Shown here piece after piece: positions 1-7,192 of a stretch of 24,308 nt of DNA (the first letter of the stretch is position 1; the number at the start of each line of letters is the position of its first letter). A program made the position numbers and the translations under genes. Source of the DNA: JACJYC01 sp964558465 (GTDB taxonomy: Bacteria > Bacteroidota > Bacteroidia > Chitinophagales > Saprospiraceae); contig CAZLEF010000101.1 of NCBI GenBank assembly GCA_964558465.1, positions 1 through 24,308 of the forward strand, written 5' to 3'. The notes below the pieces were generated by a model. It had not been told where the DNA came from. It saw only the letters and a list, made by a program, of their open reading frames with translations, and ran no database searches.

Positions 1-3000
1 TGGTCATCGTCGCCCACGGCAATCACGCGCAAGCCCTCATTTTTTTCTATTAAAATGTTGACCAAGGCAAACTCATCGGCGTTCATGTCCTGAGCTTCGT
101 CAATGACCAGCACCGTTTTGGTGATTCGATTGGGTTCGATGTCGCCGTTTCGGATTTTCTCAACGGTGTTCCGCAGGATGCTGTCCGATTTTTCAAGGCT
201 GCCGACGCGGCCCAAAAGGTCGAAACAATAGGAATGAAAGGTCTTGATTTCTACAAAATGGGCTGCGTTGCCGATGAGGGCGGTCAGGCGTTTTTTAAAT
301 TCTGTCGCTGCCGCCCGCGAAAAGGTAAGCATCAGCAACTGCTCGTGTTTCACATCTTCCATGAGCAGGAGCGCGGCGAGTTTGTGGGTCAGCACCTTGG
401 TTTTGCCGCTACCCGGCCCGGCGGCTACCACCAGATGCGGGCTGTGTTTGTCGTCGATGATTTGGCGCTGCGCCCCGGAAAGGGTTTCGAACAATTGGCG
501 GTATTTGGCAGGCGTTATGTTTCGCCTGATTTCTGTCCCGCGCGTTCCGGGGAAATATTTTCCCAAAAAAGAGGAATAGTTCAACTGGAAGTAGTCGTCC
601 ACAAAGCGCAGCGCGCCCACATAGTCGTGTACCATTTTTTTGGCATATTCTCCTACGATGTGGATTTGTTGCACCTTGTTTTCGTAGAACTGATTGAGTT
701 TTTGGTAGTCCTCGTTTTTGTATTGGATTTTGTTGTTTTCTTCCAAACGCTCGATGTTCAAACGGTTGTACAAAACCAAAAAACCGCCATCGATTTTCAG
801 GGCCTCGATTCTGGAAAGATAAAAAAGCGCGTCTTCGACGGCCTCCGGCGTGGTTTTTTGTTGAAACAGGCCGGATTGCCGCTCGAAATTTTCTTTTAAC
901 TCCAGCACTGAAAATTCCACCAGCACTTCCTCCGGTTGCCCGCTTTCGGCATTGGCCGTTTTGCTTTTTTCGTACAAAAACTCAATAACTGAATGGGCCA
1001 ACTCGTGCCGTTTTTCCAATTTTTCGCGCAAATTTTCGGGTGGTTCTTTCGTTTGTGCTGCGATAATCTGGTTTGAAAAATCGAGGGGCGCGCGTTTTAT
1101 CCAGTGTTTGATGGCCCAAAAATTCAACACCGTTTTGAGCCGTTGCGGCGAAACGCCGACGCATCCTGCGGCTTCGGCGGCCTCGTTGAGGGCTTTGAGC
1201 GAAAAGTCCCGCTCGGTCTCGTCCAGTTGAGTGAGCAAAAACTGTTCGATTTGACCGTACATTTCAACAATGGCAAGCGAGCGGTTTTTTTGTTCGCCGC
1301 GTTTGATGAAAGCCGTCAGGTCTTTGGCGTCGGCGAGGATCTTTTCCTCCCGCAGCAGGTTGATGATTTGAATGACCTCTTCTTTGACGATGCCCAGATG
1401 GTCGCTGATGTAATCAATGCGCGATTCGGCGGCTTCGCTATCGGTAGCCTCTGTTTTGCTTTTGCTGGAAAACAGTTTTCTGACGATTCGAATGGCGTTT
1501 GTTTTTTGGCGATCGTGGTCGAAGCGGACGGATTTTTCGATTTTTTCAATGGCCTCTTGGGCTGTTTTGGTCAGGATGCTGTTGGCGTAAATGCGGGGCA
1601 TGTTCTGTCCGCGCCGCAGGTAGCCGGCGTCTTCGAGCGCGGCGATGGCGGTGGTGACGCGGGTTTCGATTTCAGCAACGCTGTCGTCCCAACCCGCTTT
1701 CCGGGCGATCTCGAGCGGCGAATTGGAAACGCTCGTTTGGTACCGGGTGATGAATTTGATGGCGTTCCAGATTTGTTTGATTTCCTGGATGTTGAGTTTG
1801 GTCTGGTTCAGCAGGATAAAATGTTTGCTTAAATCTTCCTCGTTGTACAGCACGTAACACTCGGCCTCAATTTTTTCGTCGCGCCCGGCCCGCCCAGCTT
1901 CCTGCACGTAGTTTTCCAAAGAATCGGAAATGTCGAAATGAATGACCAGGCCCACGTCTTTTTTGTCCACGCCCATGCCAAAGGCGGAGGTGGCCACCAT
2001 AATTTGCACCGTTCCGGCGATAAAGGCGTTTTGGTTTTCGGTTTTTTCGGTAGCTTCCATTTTGCCGTGAAAGGCGCGCGCGTTGAATCCATCGGCTTGC
2101 AGGCGGTCGGAAAGTTCGGTCGCTTTGCGGGTGCGCGAGACATACACGATGGTCGGACAGTTTTTGTCGTCAATCAGGTTTCGCAAGGCGTTGTATTTAT
2201 CTTCGTCGCCTTCTTTTTCAAAAACGTGGTAGTGCAGGTTGCTTCGGGTGGCGGAGGCCTGAAAAATATCGAGCTCAAGGTTCAATTTTTCCCGAAAATA
2301 AACACAAATGTCTTCAACGACCTTTTGTTTGGCTGTCGCCGTGAAGCAGGAAACGGGGATGGAGTCGGCGAGGTTTTTCTTTTCTTGCAGGTTTTTGATA
2401 AAATCGGCAATGAACAGGTAGTCCACCCGAAAATCCTGTCCCCAGGCGGAAAAGCAGTGCGCCTCATCGACGACAAAACGGGCGATTTTGCGCCCCAGCA
2501 ACAAGCGTTCGATGCTTTTGGATCGCAAGGATTCGGGTGAAATATAGAGCAGCGCGGCCGAACCGTCTTCGATGCGCTCGAAGGATTTGGCGCGTTCGAT
2601 GGGGTCGAGCAGGCCGTTGATGGCGACCGCCTCGGTGATGCTCGCCCGTTCCAGGTTGTCCACCTGGTCTTTCATCAGCGATTGCAGGGGCGAAATAACG
2701 ACCGTCAGGGCTTTCATGCTCTGGCCGTTCATCAGGGCGGGCACCTGGAAGGTAATGGATTTGCCGCCGCCCGTCGGAAAAATGGCCAGCAGCGATCGGT
2801 TTTGGACGGCCGCGCGGACGGCTTTTTCTTGCAAGGGTTCGCTTCCGTAGGTTCGATAGCGCTCAAAACCAAAAAACTGTTTCAAGCCTTTGAAAATGTC
2901 AAGGTGTTGGCGGCAGTACAAGCATCCCTCCAGACAGGGTTTGCTGCGCAAATCGGCCATAACGCGCTCGATTTTCGGGTAATTCCTCAGCACCCAGGGT

Positions 3001-3629
3001 GGCGTAATGGAAAAACGATGTTGGCAGTTGATGATGGCCAGGGCGTAGGCCAATTCGATGGGATTTTCATCCGCAAAACGGGCTACATCAGCCTTTTCGC
3101 AAATGTCGGAGCGAAATTTTTGAAAAATCAAGGGGGTAAGGTCCTGATTTTCCGGCTGAAAGTCCAGGTATTTAAAAAAGGCGGAAAACGAAGCCTGGGC
3201 CTGAAGCAAACCGAAAAAAATGATTTTCAAATCGGGATCAAGGCGCGAAAAAGCCGCCACTTCGTCGTGAAACAAGTCACGCGCTTTCAGGGCATCGTTG
3301 AGCGGATTGTTGAGGGCATCGGTTTGGAGTTTGTCGTCCTTGACCAGGGCGTGGTAGGGTTTCTGGGGGAAAAGCAGGGGCGACCACGGCAGGGTATCAA
3401 TGGCGTTTTCAAGCGGAATGCCCGCTGTGGCAAGCGCCGGTCGGACGAATTTCAGATCATGCTGGAAAATGTTGTGCCCGCACACAAAATCCGCCCCCTG
3501 GAGAAACAGCGCAAATCGCTCGGGCGAAGCATCATGAAACTGCCGGCCATCGTCCAGGCAGCCGCCGATGTCGTGGATTTTTTTGCCGTTGCGGCCGGTT
3601 TCCGTATCGAAAAAAACGATGGAAGGCAT
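1..3629 (-). CDS. Exonuclease-RecQ-UvrD fusion DNA helicase (partial, C-terminus beyond left edge)
   Basis: A single open frame starts at ATG 3629 and runs without a stop through 1209 codons to base 1, where it is cut. I translated it throughout. Domains in order: a DEDD-type 3'-5' exonuclease fold (residues 1-130; DTET with D8 and E10, D58 in HNIFQHD, D112/D118); a RecQ-family SF2 helicase (about 255-620; Walker A FPTGGGKS with K290, DEAH at 388-391 followed by the RecQ aromatic loop CFSAWGQDFR, motif VI QEAGRAGRDEK); a long linker with winged-helix-like character; then a UvrD/Rep SF1 helicase from about 1045 (Walker A GPGSGKT with K1076, TFSRAAA, TFHSYC, DEAQD at 1177-1181). The frame is cut in motif III at VGDDDQ. 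Such a protein should unwind and trim DNA in repair or recombination. The family fusion is known in Bacteroidota; its exact role is inference. A TAnnTTTG box lies 22 bp upstream of the start. Confidence 0.95.
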   Translation of the reverse strand, partial: MPSIVFFDTETGRNGKKIHDIGGCLDDGRQFHDASPERFALFLQGADFVCGHNIFQHDLKFVRPALATAGIPLENAIDTLPWSPLLFPQKPYHALVKDDKLQTDALNNPLNDALKARDLFHDEVAAFSRLDPDLKIIFFGLLQAQASFSAFFKYLDFQPENQDLTPLIFQKFRSDICEKADVARFADENPIELAYALAIINCQHRFSITPPWVLRNYPKIERVMADLRSKPCLEGCLYCRQHLDIFKGLKQFFGFERYRTYGSEPLQEKAVRAAVQNRSLLAIFPTGGGKSITFQVPALMNGQSMKALTVVISPLQSLMKDQVDNLERASITEAVAINGLLDPIERAKSFERIEDGSAALLYISPESLRSKSIERLLLGRKIARFVVDEAHCFSAWGQDFRVDYLFIADFIKNLQEKKNLADSIPVSCFTATAKQKVVEDICVYFREKLNLELDIFQASATRSNLHYHVFEKEGDEDKYNALRNLIDDKNCPTIVYVSRTRKATELSDRLQADGFNARAFHGKMEATEKTENQNAFIAGTVQIMVATSAFGMGVDKKDVGLVIHFDISDSLENYVQEAGRAGRDEKIEAECYVLYNEEDLSKHFILLNQTKLNIQEIKQIWNAIKFITRYQTSVSNSPLEIARKAGWDDSVAEIETRVTTAIAALEDAGYLRRGQNMPRIYANSILTKTAQEAIEKIEKSVRFDHDRQKTNAIRIVRKLFSSKSKTEATDSEAAESRIDYISDHLGIVKEEVIQIINLLREEKILADAKDLTAFIKRGEQKNRSLAIVEMYGQIEQFLLTQLDETERDFSLKALNEAAEAAGCVGVSPQRLKTVLNFWAIKHWIKRAPLDFSNQIIAAQTKEPPENLREKLEKRHELAHSVIEFLYEKSKTANAESGQPEEVLVEFSVLELKENFERQSGLFQQKTTPEAVEDALFYLSRIEALKIDGGFLVLYNRLNIERLEENNKIQYKNEDYQKLNQFYENKVQQIHIVGEYAKKMVHDYVGALRFVDDYFQLNYSSFLGKYFPGTRGTEIRRNITPAKYRQLFETLSGAQRQIIDDKHSPHLVVAAGPGSGKTKVLTHKLAALLLMEDVKHEQLLMLTFSRAAATEFKKRLTALIGNAAHFVEIKTFHSYCFDLLGRVGSLEKSDSILRNTVEKIRNGDIEPNRITKTVLVIDEAQDMNADEFALVNILIEKNEGLRVIAVGDDD

Positions 3630-3651
3630 TCCTGCTCAATTCAGTTGTTTA

Positions 3652-3659
3652 CAAAGTTA
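3652..3659 (-). promoter_or_regulatory. Bacteroidota-type -7 promoter box for the fusion helicase
   Basis: The minus strand reads TAACTTTG, a perfect match to the Bacteroidota -7 consensus TAnnTTTG, 22 bp before the helicase ATG. A clear -33 TTG was not found at the usual spacing. Confidence 0.55.
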
Positions 3660-3772
3660 CAACCCCATTTGTGGTAAATGTGCCTGCGGGCAGCAAACAT
3701 TTGAAAAATATATTTGAAACCGGGGAATTGGAAGAAAGCAAGAAATGACAAGCCTTAAAAGATCGCAGAGCC

Positions 3773-3780
3773 TATATTTG
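3773..3780 (+). promoter_or_regulatory. Bacteroidota-type -7 promoter box for the ankyrin gene
   Basis: TATATTTG matches TAnnTTTG exactly and ends 17 bp before ATG 3798. Together with the box at 3652-3659 on the other strand it makes this 168-bp gap a divergent promoter region. No good -33 element is seen. Confidence 0.5.
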
Positions 3781-3797
3781 AGTTCAAAAAAAATCAT

Positions 3798-4328
3798 ATG
3801 ATCACCCGAAGCAGAAGAAATTTCCTGACCCGTACCGCCTTGCTGGGGCCCGCAGCCCTTCTGACACCCGTTTTGACTCAGGCCGGCTACCTGGCAAAAC
3901 CCCTTGGCGCCGACCCGATCAGCCCCGAACTCGTGAAGGAATTTGTGCGGGTTGCGCATTCCGATATCCCGCGAACCAAACAGATCCTGGAGGAAAACCC
4001 CCATATTCTCAATGCGGCGGTGGATTGGGGCGACGGCGATTTTGAGTCGGCCATTGGCGCCGCCGGCCATATGGGGTACCGGGATCTGGCGCTTTACCTG
4101 CTGGAAAAGGGCGCCCGGGCGGATATTTTTGTCCATACCATGCTGGGGGATACCGCGCTGGTCAAATCCACCCTGGAAAAATACCCTCACCTGCTCTCCT
4201 CCCTGGGGCCGCACGGTTTCACCTTGTTGCACCACGCCATCAAAGGCGGCGAACACGCCCTGGAACTGGTGGATTTCCTCAAGGCCAAAGGCGCGGTGGA
4301 AACCCATGTGAAGATTTATAACAAGTGA
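3798..4328 (+). CDS. Ankyrin-repeat protein with Tat-like signal peptide
   Basis: This is a 176-aa protein. The N-terminus has a twin-arginine motif (SRRNFL, R6 R7) followed by a short hydrophobic Ala/Leu-rich stretch to about residue 31, so export by the Tat pathway in folded form is likely. Residues about 45-170 form three to four degenerate ankyrin units (ILEENPHIL, GHMGYRDLALYLLEKGA, TLLHHAIKGG). Ankyrin repeats mediate protein binding; no catalytic residues are visible and the partner is unknown. The start is supported by the promoter box at 3773-3780. A 251-aa frame on the opposite strand is a shadow. The gene stands alone, divergent from the helicase. Confidence 0.88.
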   Translation: MITRSRRNFLTRTALLGPAALLTPVLTQAGYLAKPLGADPISPELVKEFVRVAHSDIPRTKQILEENPHILNAAVDWGDGDFESAIGAAGHMGYRDLALYLLEKGARADIFVHTMLGDTALVKSTLEKYPHLLSSLGPHGFTLLHHAIKGGEHALELVDFLKAKGAVETHVKIYNK

Positions 4329-4382
4329 GGTCAGGCTCCTGAGCGGAGTCGAAGGAGACGGTACCAGACTTTGTAAAGGCTT

Positions 4383-4449
4383 CGTTAGATTAAAGACTAA
4401 GTAGCCAGTCAACAGTTTTCAGGTGGCACTTTGTCACTTTAAACTAACG
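4383..4449. repeat. 13-nt inverted repeat with 41-nt loop
   Basis: CGTTAGATTAAAG at 4383-4395 is the reverse complement of CTTTAAACTAACG at 4437-4449 at 12 of 13 positions. It begins about 55 bp after the ankyrin stop codon. It could be a small mobile remnant or a structured RNA end. Confidence 0.55.
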
Positions 4450-4481
4450 TGATTGATGATGGATAGCGATCTGCTACGAAG

Positions 4482-4496
4482 CGGTCCAGCGGACCG
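4482..4496. repeat. GGTCC palindrome copy 1
   Basis: CGGTCC-AGC-GGACCG, perfect 6-bp stem with a 3-nt loop. The same element recurs at 4531-4547, and inverted at 4701-4717. Confidence 0.7.
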
Positions 4497-4530
4497 GCCT
4501 CTTTGTAACCGTCCCGGATGAGAACGGCGC

Positions 4531-4547
4531 CCGGTCCAGCGGACCGG
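4531..4547. repeat. GGTCC palindrome copy 2
   Basis: CCGGTCC-AGC-GGACCGG, perfect 7-bp stem with the same AGC loop as copy 1. Confidence 0.7.
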
Positions 4548-4624
4548 TATCTAACCACCCGAAGCAGGTTGAACCGTACGGTCAAAACCGGTTACCCGCG
4601 AGGTTCCTGGTTATCTTTTTAGCG

Positions 4625-4646
4625 TTTTGCCTCGCTTGCGGCAAAA
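4625..4646. repeat. TTTTGCC/GGCAAAA hairpin
   Basis: Perfect 7-bp stem with an 8-nt loop, between GGTCC palindrome copies 2 and 3. There is no T-run directly after it, so it is not a convincing terminator. Confidence 0.5.
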
Positions 4647-4700
4647 GATGCCGGACCTACGGCCCGGAAGCCCTGTCGATTGGGCGGTGTTACCAAGATA

Positions 4701-4717
4701 GCGGACCGCTGGTCCGC
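4701..4717. repeat. GGTCC palindrome copy 3 (inverted)
   Basis: GCGGACC-GCT-GGTCCGC, perfect 7-bp stem. The loop GCT is the complement of AGC in copies 1 and 2, so this copy is in the opposite orientation. Confidence 0.65.
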
Positions 4718-4798
4718 CTAAAAGTTTGTTTTAAAGGTAAAGAACTTATTCAAATCCGCCATGAACAAACGCATTTTCATTTTCATTTCCGATACTGT

Positions 4799-5302
4799 TC
4801 AAAAAGATCTTAAGTACCATTTCCCATTAATTTTTTGCATAAACATTGTCTCATTGACTTCTAAATTCGGGCCAAAAACAAAATTTACTTTGGCTTCATT
4901 ACCATCTATAACTGGAATACCGATAATTTTTGCATTTGAAAAAGCTTCTTCAAACTGATGCAGGGAAATATAATTGAGGTCTAATTCCGCTCTCATTGAT
5001 TCATTGCCCGGATTGCAAAGCGCTATGCAATCGGCATCCGTTTCACCCTCCCCTTTTGGAGGCAATAGAAGTTTTAAAATTCCAACTTCTCCTGTTTTAG
5101 CTGATTGAAAAATTGTTTGCATAACGCTTTCCGGAGACTTGTTTGGATCGTCCAGGTGGTGAATATCTTCGTTATTGGATATGGGATTATTATCCGGTTT
5201 CACCATTTGTTCGCTTTGTGAACCGGATTTCAAGGAAGTACAGCTTGATATTCCTGTATAAAGTAAAATCACTACCTGGACGGCTAATACAGTCTTTTTC
5301 AT
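4799..5302 (-). CDS. Small lipoprotein of unknown function
   Basis: A 167-aa protein with a lipoprotein signal peptide: MKK, a hydrophobic core, and the lipobox ISSC with Cys21 as the predicted lipidated residue, followed by a polar Ser/Asn/Asp-rich linker to about residue 55. Residues 60-167 (MQTIFQSAKTGEV ... INGKWYLRSF) have the size and ending of NTF2-like or DUF4878-type domains common in Bacteroidota lipoproteins; this assignment is tentative. It should be anchored in an outer or inner membrane. The gene is visibly richer in A+T than its neighbours, which may mean recent acquisition. It has its own promoter at 5323-5354, with a 20-nt leader. Confidence 0.85.
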   Translation of the reverse strand: MKKTVLAVQVVILLYTGISSCTSLKSGSQSEQMVKPDNNPISNNEDIHHLDDPNKSPESVMQTIFQSAKTGEVGILKLLLPPKGEGETDADCIALCNPGNESMRAELDLNYISLHQFEEAFSNAKIIGIPVIDGNEAKVNFVFGPNLEVNETMFMQKINGKWYLRSF

Positions 5303-5322
5303 GATTTTAAATTTAATGAGAA

Positions 5323-5354
5323 TAAAGATATGCCATCCATCTCACTTTTCAAAA
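5323..5354 (-). promoter_or_regulatory. Promoter of the lipoprotein gene (-33/-7 pair)
   Basis: The minus strand reads TTTTG, then 19 nt, then TATCTTTA. This fits the Bacteroidota pattern TTTG-N19-21-TAnnTTTG with one mismatch in the last base of the -7 box. The box lies 20 bp upstream of the lipoprotein ATG. Confidence 0.55.
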
Positions 5355-5413
5355 TTCCATTCCATAATAACCGCCCTACGATTTGTCCCGATCACAGCGC
5401 ACTGATTTTCACT

Positions 5414-5752
5414 TCATTCCCTGGCATGGCGTAAATTCCAATCGGTAGGAGAGTACCCGGTGGCTCGTTTAAATGCCCTTGAAAATGCGTGTATATCAGA
5501 AAATCCGGTGGCGTAGGCCACCTCGGTCACAGCATGCCCCGGTAACAATTCCTTGGCCTTTCCGATCTTCACCTCGCGGAAATACTGCCCGGGCGGCATG
5601 CCAAACGCCTGCCGGAACGACCGGTGGAAATGGTAAGGCGAAAGCAACGCCCACCGGGCCATTTCCGGCAGGTTGACCTGCCGCTCCCAGTTTTGGTGGA
5701 GGTAAGTTCTCGCAACATCCAGACGGCTGTAAATTTCCAAAGGCAAATCCAT
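5414..5752 (-). CDS. AraC-family transcriptional regulator, DNA-binding domain only
   Basis: A 112-aa protein that is essentially one AraC-type double helix-turn-helix domain (about residues 10-107). The first HTH is around LPEMARWALLSPYHFHRSFRQAFG and the second around VTEVAYATGFSDIHAFSRAFKRATG, followed by the family signature end GYSPTDWN. The usual N-terminal sensory domain of AraC proteins is absent, so it is either a minimal regulator or the remnant of a longer one. An AAGGAG sequence (bases 5758-5763 on the minus strand) lies 5 nt before the ATG, rare among genes in this window, and supports the start. Its target is unknown. Upstream is the repeat array 5791-5921. Confidence 0.88.
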   Translation of the reverse strand: MDLPLEIYSRLDVARTYLHQNWERQVNLPEMARWALLSPYHFHRSFRQAFGMPPGQYFREVKIGKAKELLPGHAVTEVAYATGFSDIHAFSRAFKRATGYSPTDWNLRHARE

Positions 5753-5790
5753 GGTTTCTCCTTCGTTTCGAAAAAATTAGTCAATCCGTT

Positions 5791-5850
5791 TCGCATCCTC
5801 GCATCCTCGCATCCTCGCATCAACAAATCAACAAATCAACGCATCAACCA
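5791..5850. repeat. Chimeric octamer tandem array (TCGCATCC changing to ATCAACAA)
   Basis: Three perfect TCGCATCC units (5791-5814) pass in unbroken 8-bp phase into ATCAACAA, ATCAACAA, ATCAACGC and ATCAACCA (5819-5850), the last running into the palindrome at 5848-5869. Both octamers recur elsewhere in the window. Confidence 0.85.
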
Positions 5851-5869
5851 CCACGCCGTGGCGTGGTGG
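5848..5869. repeat. CCACGCC palindrome, copy a
   Basis: CCACCACGCC-GT-GGCGTGGTGG, a perfect 10-bp inverted repeat with a 2-nt centre. It is followed by GTGGCACGCAC, shared with the copies near 14090 and 15075. Confidence 0.85.
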
Positions 5870-5881
5870 CGTGGCACGCAC

Positions 5882-5921
5882 ATCAACAAATCAACGCATC
5901 AACAAATCAACAAATCAACAA
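5882..5921. repeat. Octamer array ATCAACAA x5
   Basis: Five units in phase (ATCAACAA with one ATCAACGC variant). Directly to the right of palindrome copy a, so the palindrome is flanked on both sides by the same octamer. Confidence 0.85.
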
Positions 5922-5990
5922 AAAGGGATAAATCCTACCTATCCCGGGATAAACAGCGCATCCGGTTGCCGGAATCCGGAATTGCTTTGC

Positions 5991-5998
5991 GAACTTTG
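5991..5998 (+). promoter_or_regulatory. Possible -7 box for the LytS-like kinase
   Basis: GAACTTTG is one base from TAnnTTTG and ends 7 bp before ATG 6006. A TTG lies 22 bp upstream (5966-5968). If used, the mRNA would have almost no leader. Confidence 0.3.
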
Positions 5999-6005
5999 CG
6001 CTCAA

Positions 6006-7082
6006 ATGCGGCAAATTCCCATCAAATACCTGTGGTACAGCGCGGTTTTGTGGCTGGCGGCGGCGGTTTTGCTCACCATCAAATCCGGTGTGTACATGAT
6101 CTCGGCCTACCGGGACGTCCACTGGATGCATATTTTTGTCTATTCCCTCACCTGGGCCTTCGCCTGGTGGGTTTGTTCTTTTTTGATCCTGTATGCGGTT
6201 GGCGATGTGCCGGGAAAAAAAGAATGGTCGGTGCGATTCGTCCTGCCGCTGGTACTCTGGGCCCTGGCCATTGCCAGCATGCACGAACTCCTTTACCTGC
6301 TCCTGGACTACGGCGTGCAATCCCTGTTCAACCTGTTCACCGGCCCCGCCTTTTCTCTGGCGGACTACGTATCGCGGTATTTCTGGAGCGGCATGATCGA
6401 GAGTTTTGTACTGGTCTGGGTGTTTGGCGGCGTCCTGTACGGTGTGCTGGAAAGCAGGGCTCACCGGCAGATCCAGGCCGAACGGGCCGCCCTGGAAAAA
6501 GAATTGCTGAACGCCCGGTTGCAAACCCTGAAATCGCAGTTGCAACCCCATTTTTTGTTCAATTCCATGCAGGCAATTTCCTCGCTGATGCACCAGGACG
6601 TTCACCGGGCTGAAACAGCGCTGGCTGAATTGAGCGACCTCCTGCGCCTGTCCCTGCGCGAGGGCAACGACCATAAAATCCCATTGGCTCAGGAGATTGA
6701 ATTCACCCGGAAATACCTCGGCCTTCAGCAATTGCGTTTCCAGGAAAACCTCCGGGTGGAATGGGATATCCGCGGCGATACATCGGCGTTGGTCCCGGCA
6801 ATGATCCTGCAGCCTCTGGTGGAAAACGCCGTCAAACACGGGTTTGAACCCGTGGGCAAAAACGGAGAAATTTTGATCCGGATTGCCGGACAACCGGATC
6901 AAATCACGATCGAAGTCCGCGACAACGGCCGCGGCGCCCCGGAAATTCCGGGTATTCAGCCCGGCCTGGGCCTGCAAAACACCCGCCTGCGCCTGCAATA
7001 CCTGTACCGCGACCGGTTTGTGTTCCAATTCGGCAATTTGCCGGAAGGGGGGTTCCGGGTGCTGATCGAAATTCCGGTTTGA
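6006..7082 (+). CDS. LytS/YehU-type membrane sensor histidine kinase
   Basis: A 358-aa kinase when started at ATG 6006; an in-frame upstream extension to 5871 only translates the repeat array and is rejected. Four membrane helices are visible (about 8-32, 41-65, 77-103, 130-148) with short loops and no large extracellular sensor. A coiled segment (156-180) leads to the His_kinase (PF06580-type) box QPHFLFN with the likely phospho-accepting H182, then the N box LQPLVENAVKHG (N274) and the G-type motifs DNGRG (306-310) and GLGLQNTRLRL. These kinases autophosphorylate and pass phosphate to LytTR regulators; the LytTR gene lies 110 bp downstream on the same strand. The signal sensed is not apparent. 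Confidence 0.93.
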   Translation: MRQIPIKYLWYSAVLWLAAAVLLTIKSGVYMISAYRDVHWMHIFVYSLTWAFAWWVCSFLILYAVGDVPGKKEWSVRFVLPLVLWALAIASMHELLYLLLDYGVQSLFNLFTGPAFSLADYVSRYFWSGMIESFVLVWVFGGVLYGVLESRAHRQIQAERAALEKELLNARLQTLKSQLQPHFLFNSMQAISSLMHQDVHRAETALAELSDLLRLSLREGNDHKIPLAQEIEFTRKYLGLQQLRFQENLRVEWDIRGDTSALVPAMILQPLVENAVKHGFEPVGKNGEILIRIAGQPDQITIEVRDNGRGAPEIPGIQPGLGLQNTRLRLQYLYRDRFVFQFGNLPEGGFRVLIEIPV

Positions 7083-7192
7083 AGGCCGGAATCCAGAGAT
7101 TCAGTTGAAAAACCAATCGCAGATGTTCCTGAAAATCTCAGATCCTCATCTGCCGGTTGCTGCGACATTGCGGAAAAAGCTCAAATCAATTC

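Larger units (their letters stand above)
4329..4798. other. Gene-free, palindrome-rich intergenic region
   Basis: About 470 bp without a supportable gene. It holds a long-range inverted repeat (4383-4395 with 4437-4449), three GGTCC-type hairpins (4482-4496, 4531-4547, 4701-4717), and a TTTTGCC/GGCAAAA hairpin at 4625-4646. Just after the ankyrin stop is a CTGAGCGGAGTCGAAG block that resembles a dispersed intergenic motif seen in many bacterial genomes (recollection, not searched). Confidence 0.6.

Noticed and set aside
2682..3677. 331-codon plus-strand open frame
   Set aside because: It lies opposite the helicase, whose nuclease and RecQ motifs are unambiguous on the minus strand.
3657..4412. 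251-codon minus-strand open frame opposite the ankyrin gene
   Set aside because: The plus-strand gene has a Tat signal, ankyrin units and a promoter; the minus frame is its shadow and has no recognisable domain.
5871..6005. N-terminal extension of the LytS-like kinase
   Set aside because: It encodes only the octamer repeat (TNQRINKSTNQQ-type peptide); ATG 6006 gives a normal membrane-helix start.
5907..7028. 373-codon minus-strand open frame
   Set aside because: Shadow of the LytS-like kinase, which has its H, N and G boxes on the plus strand.
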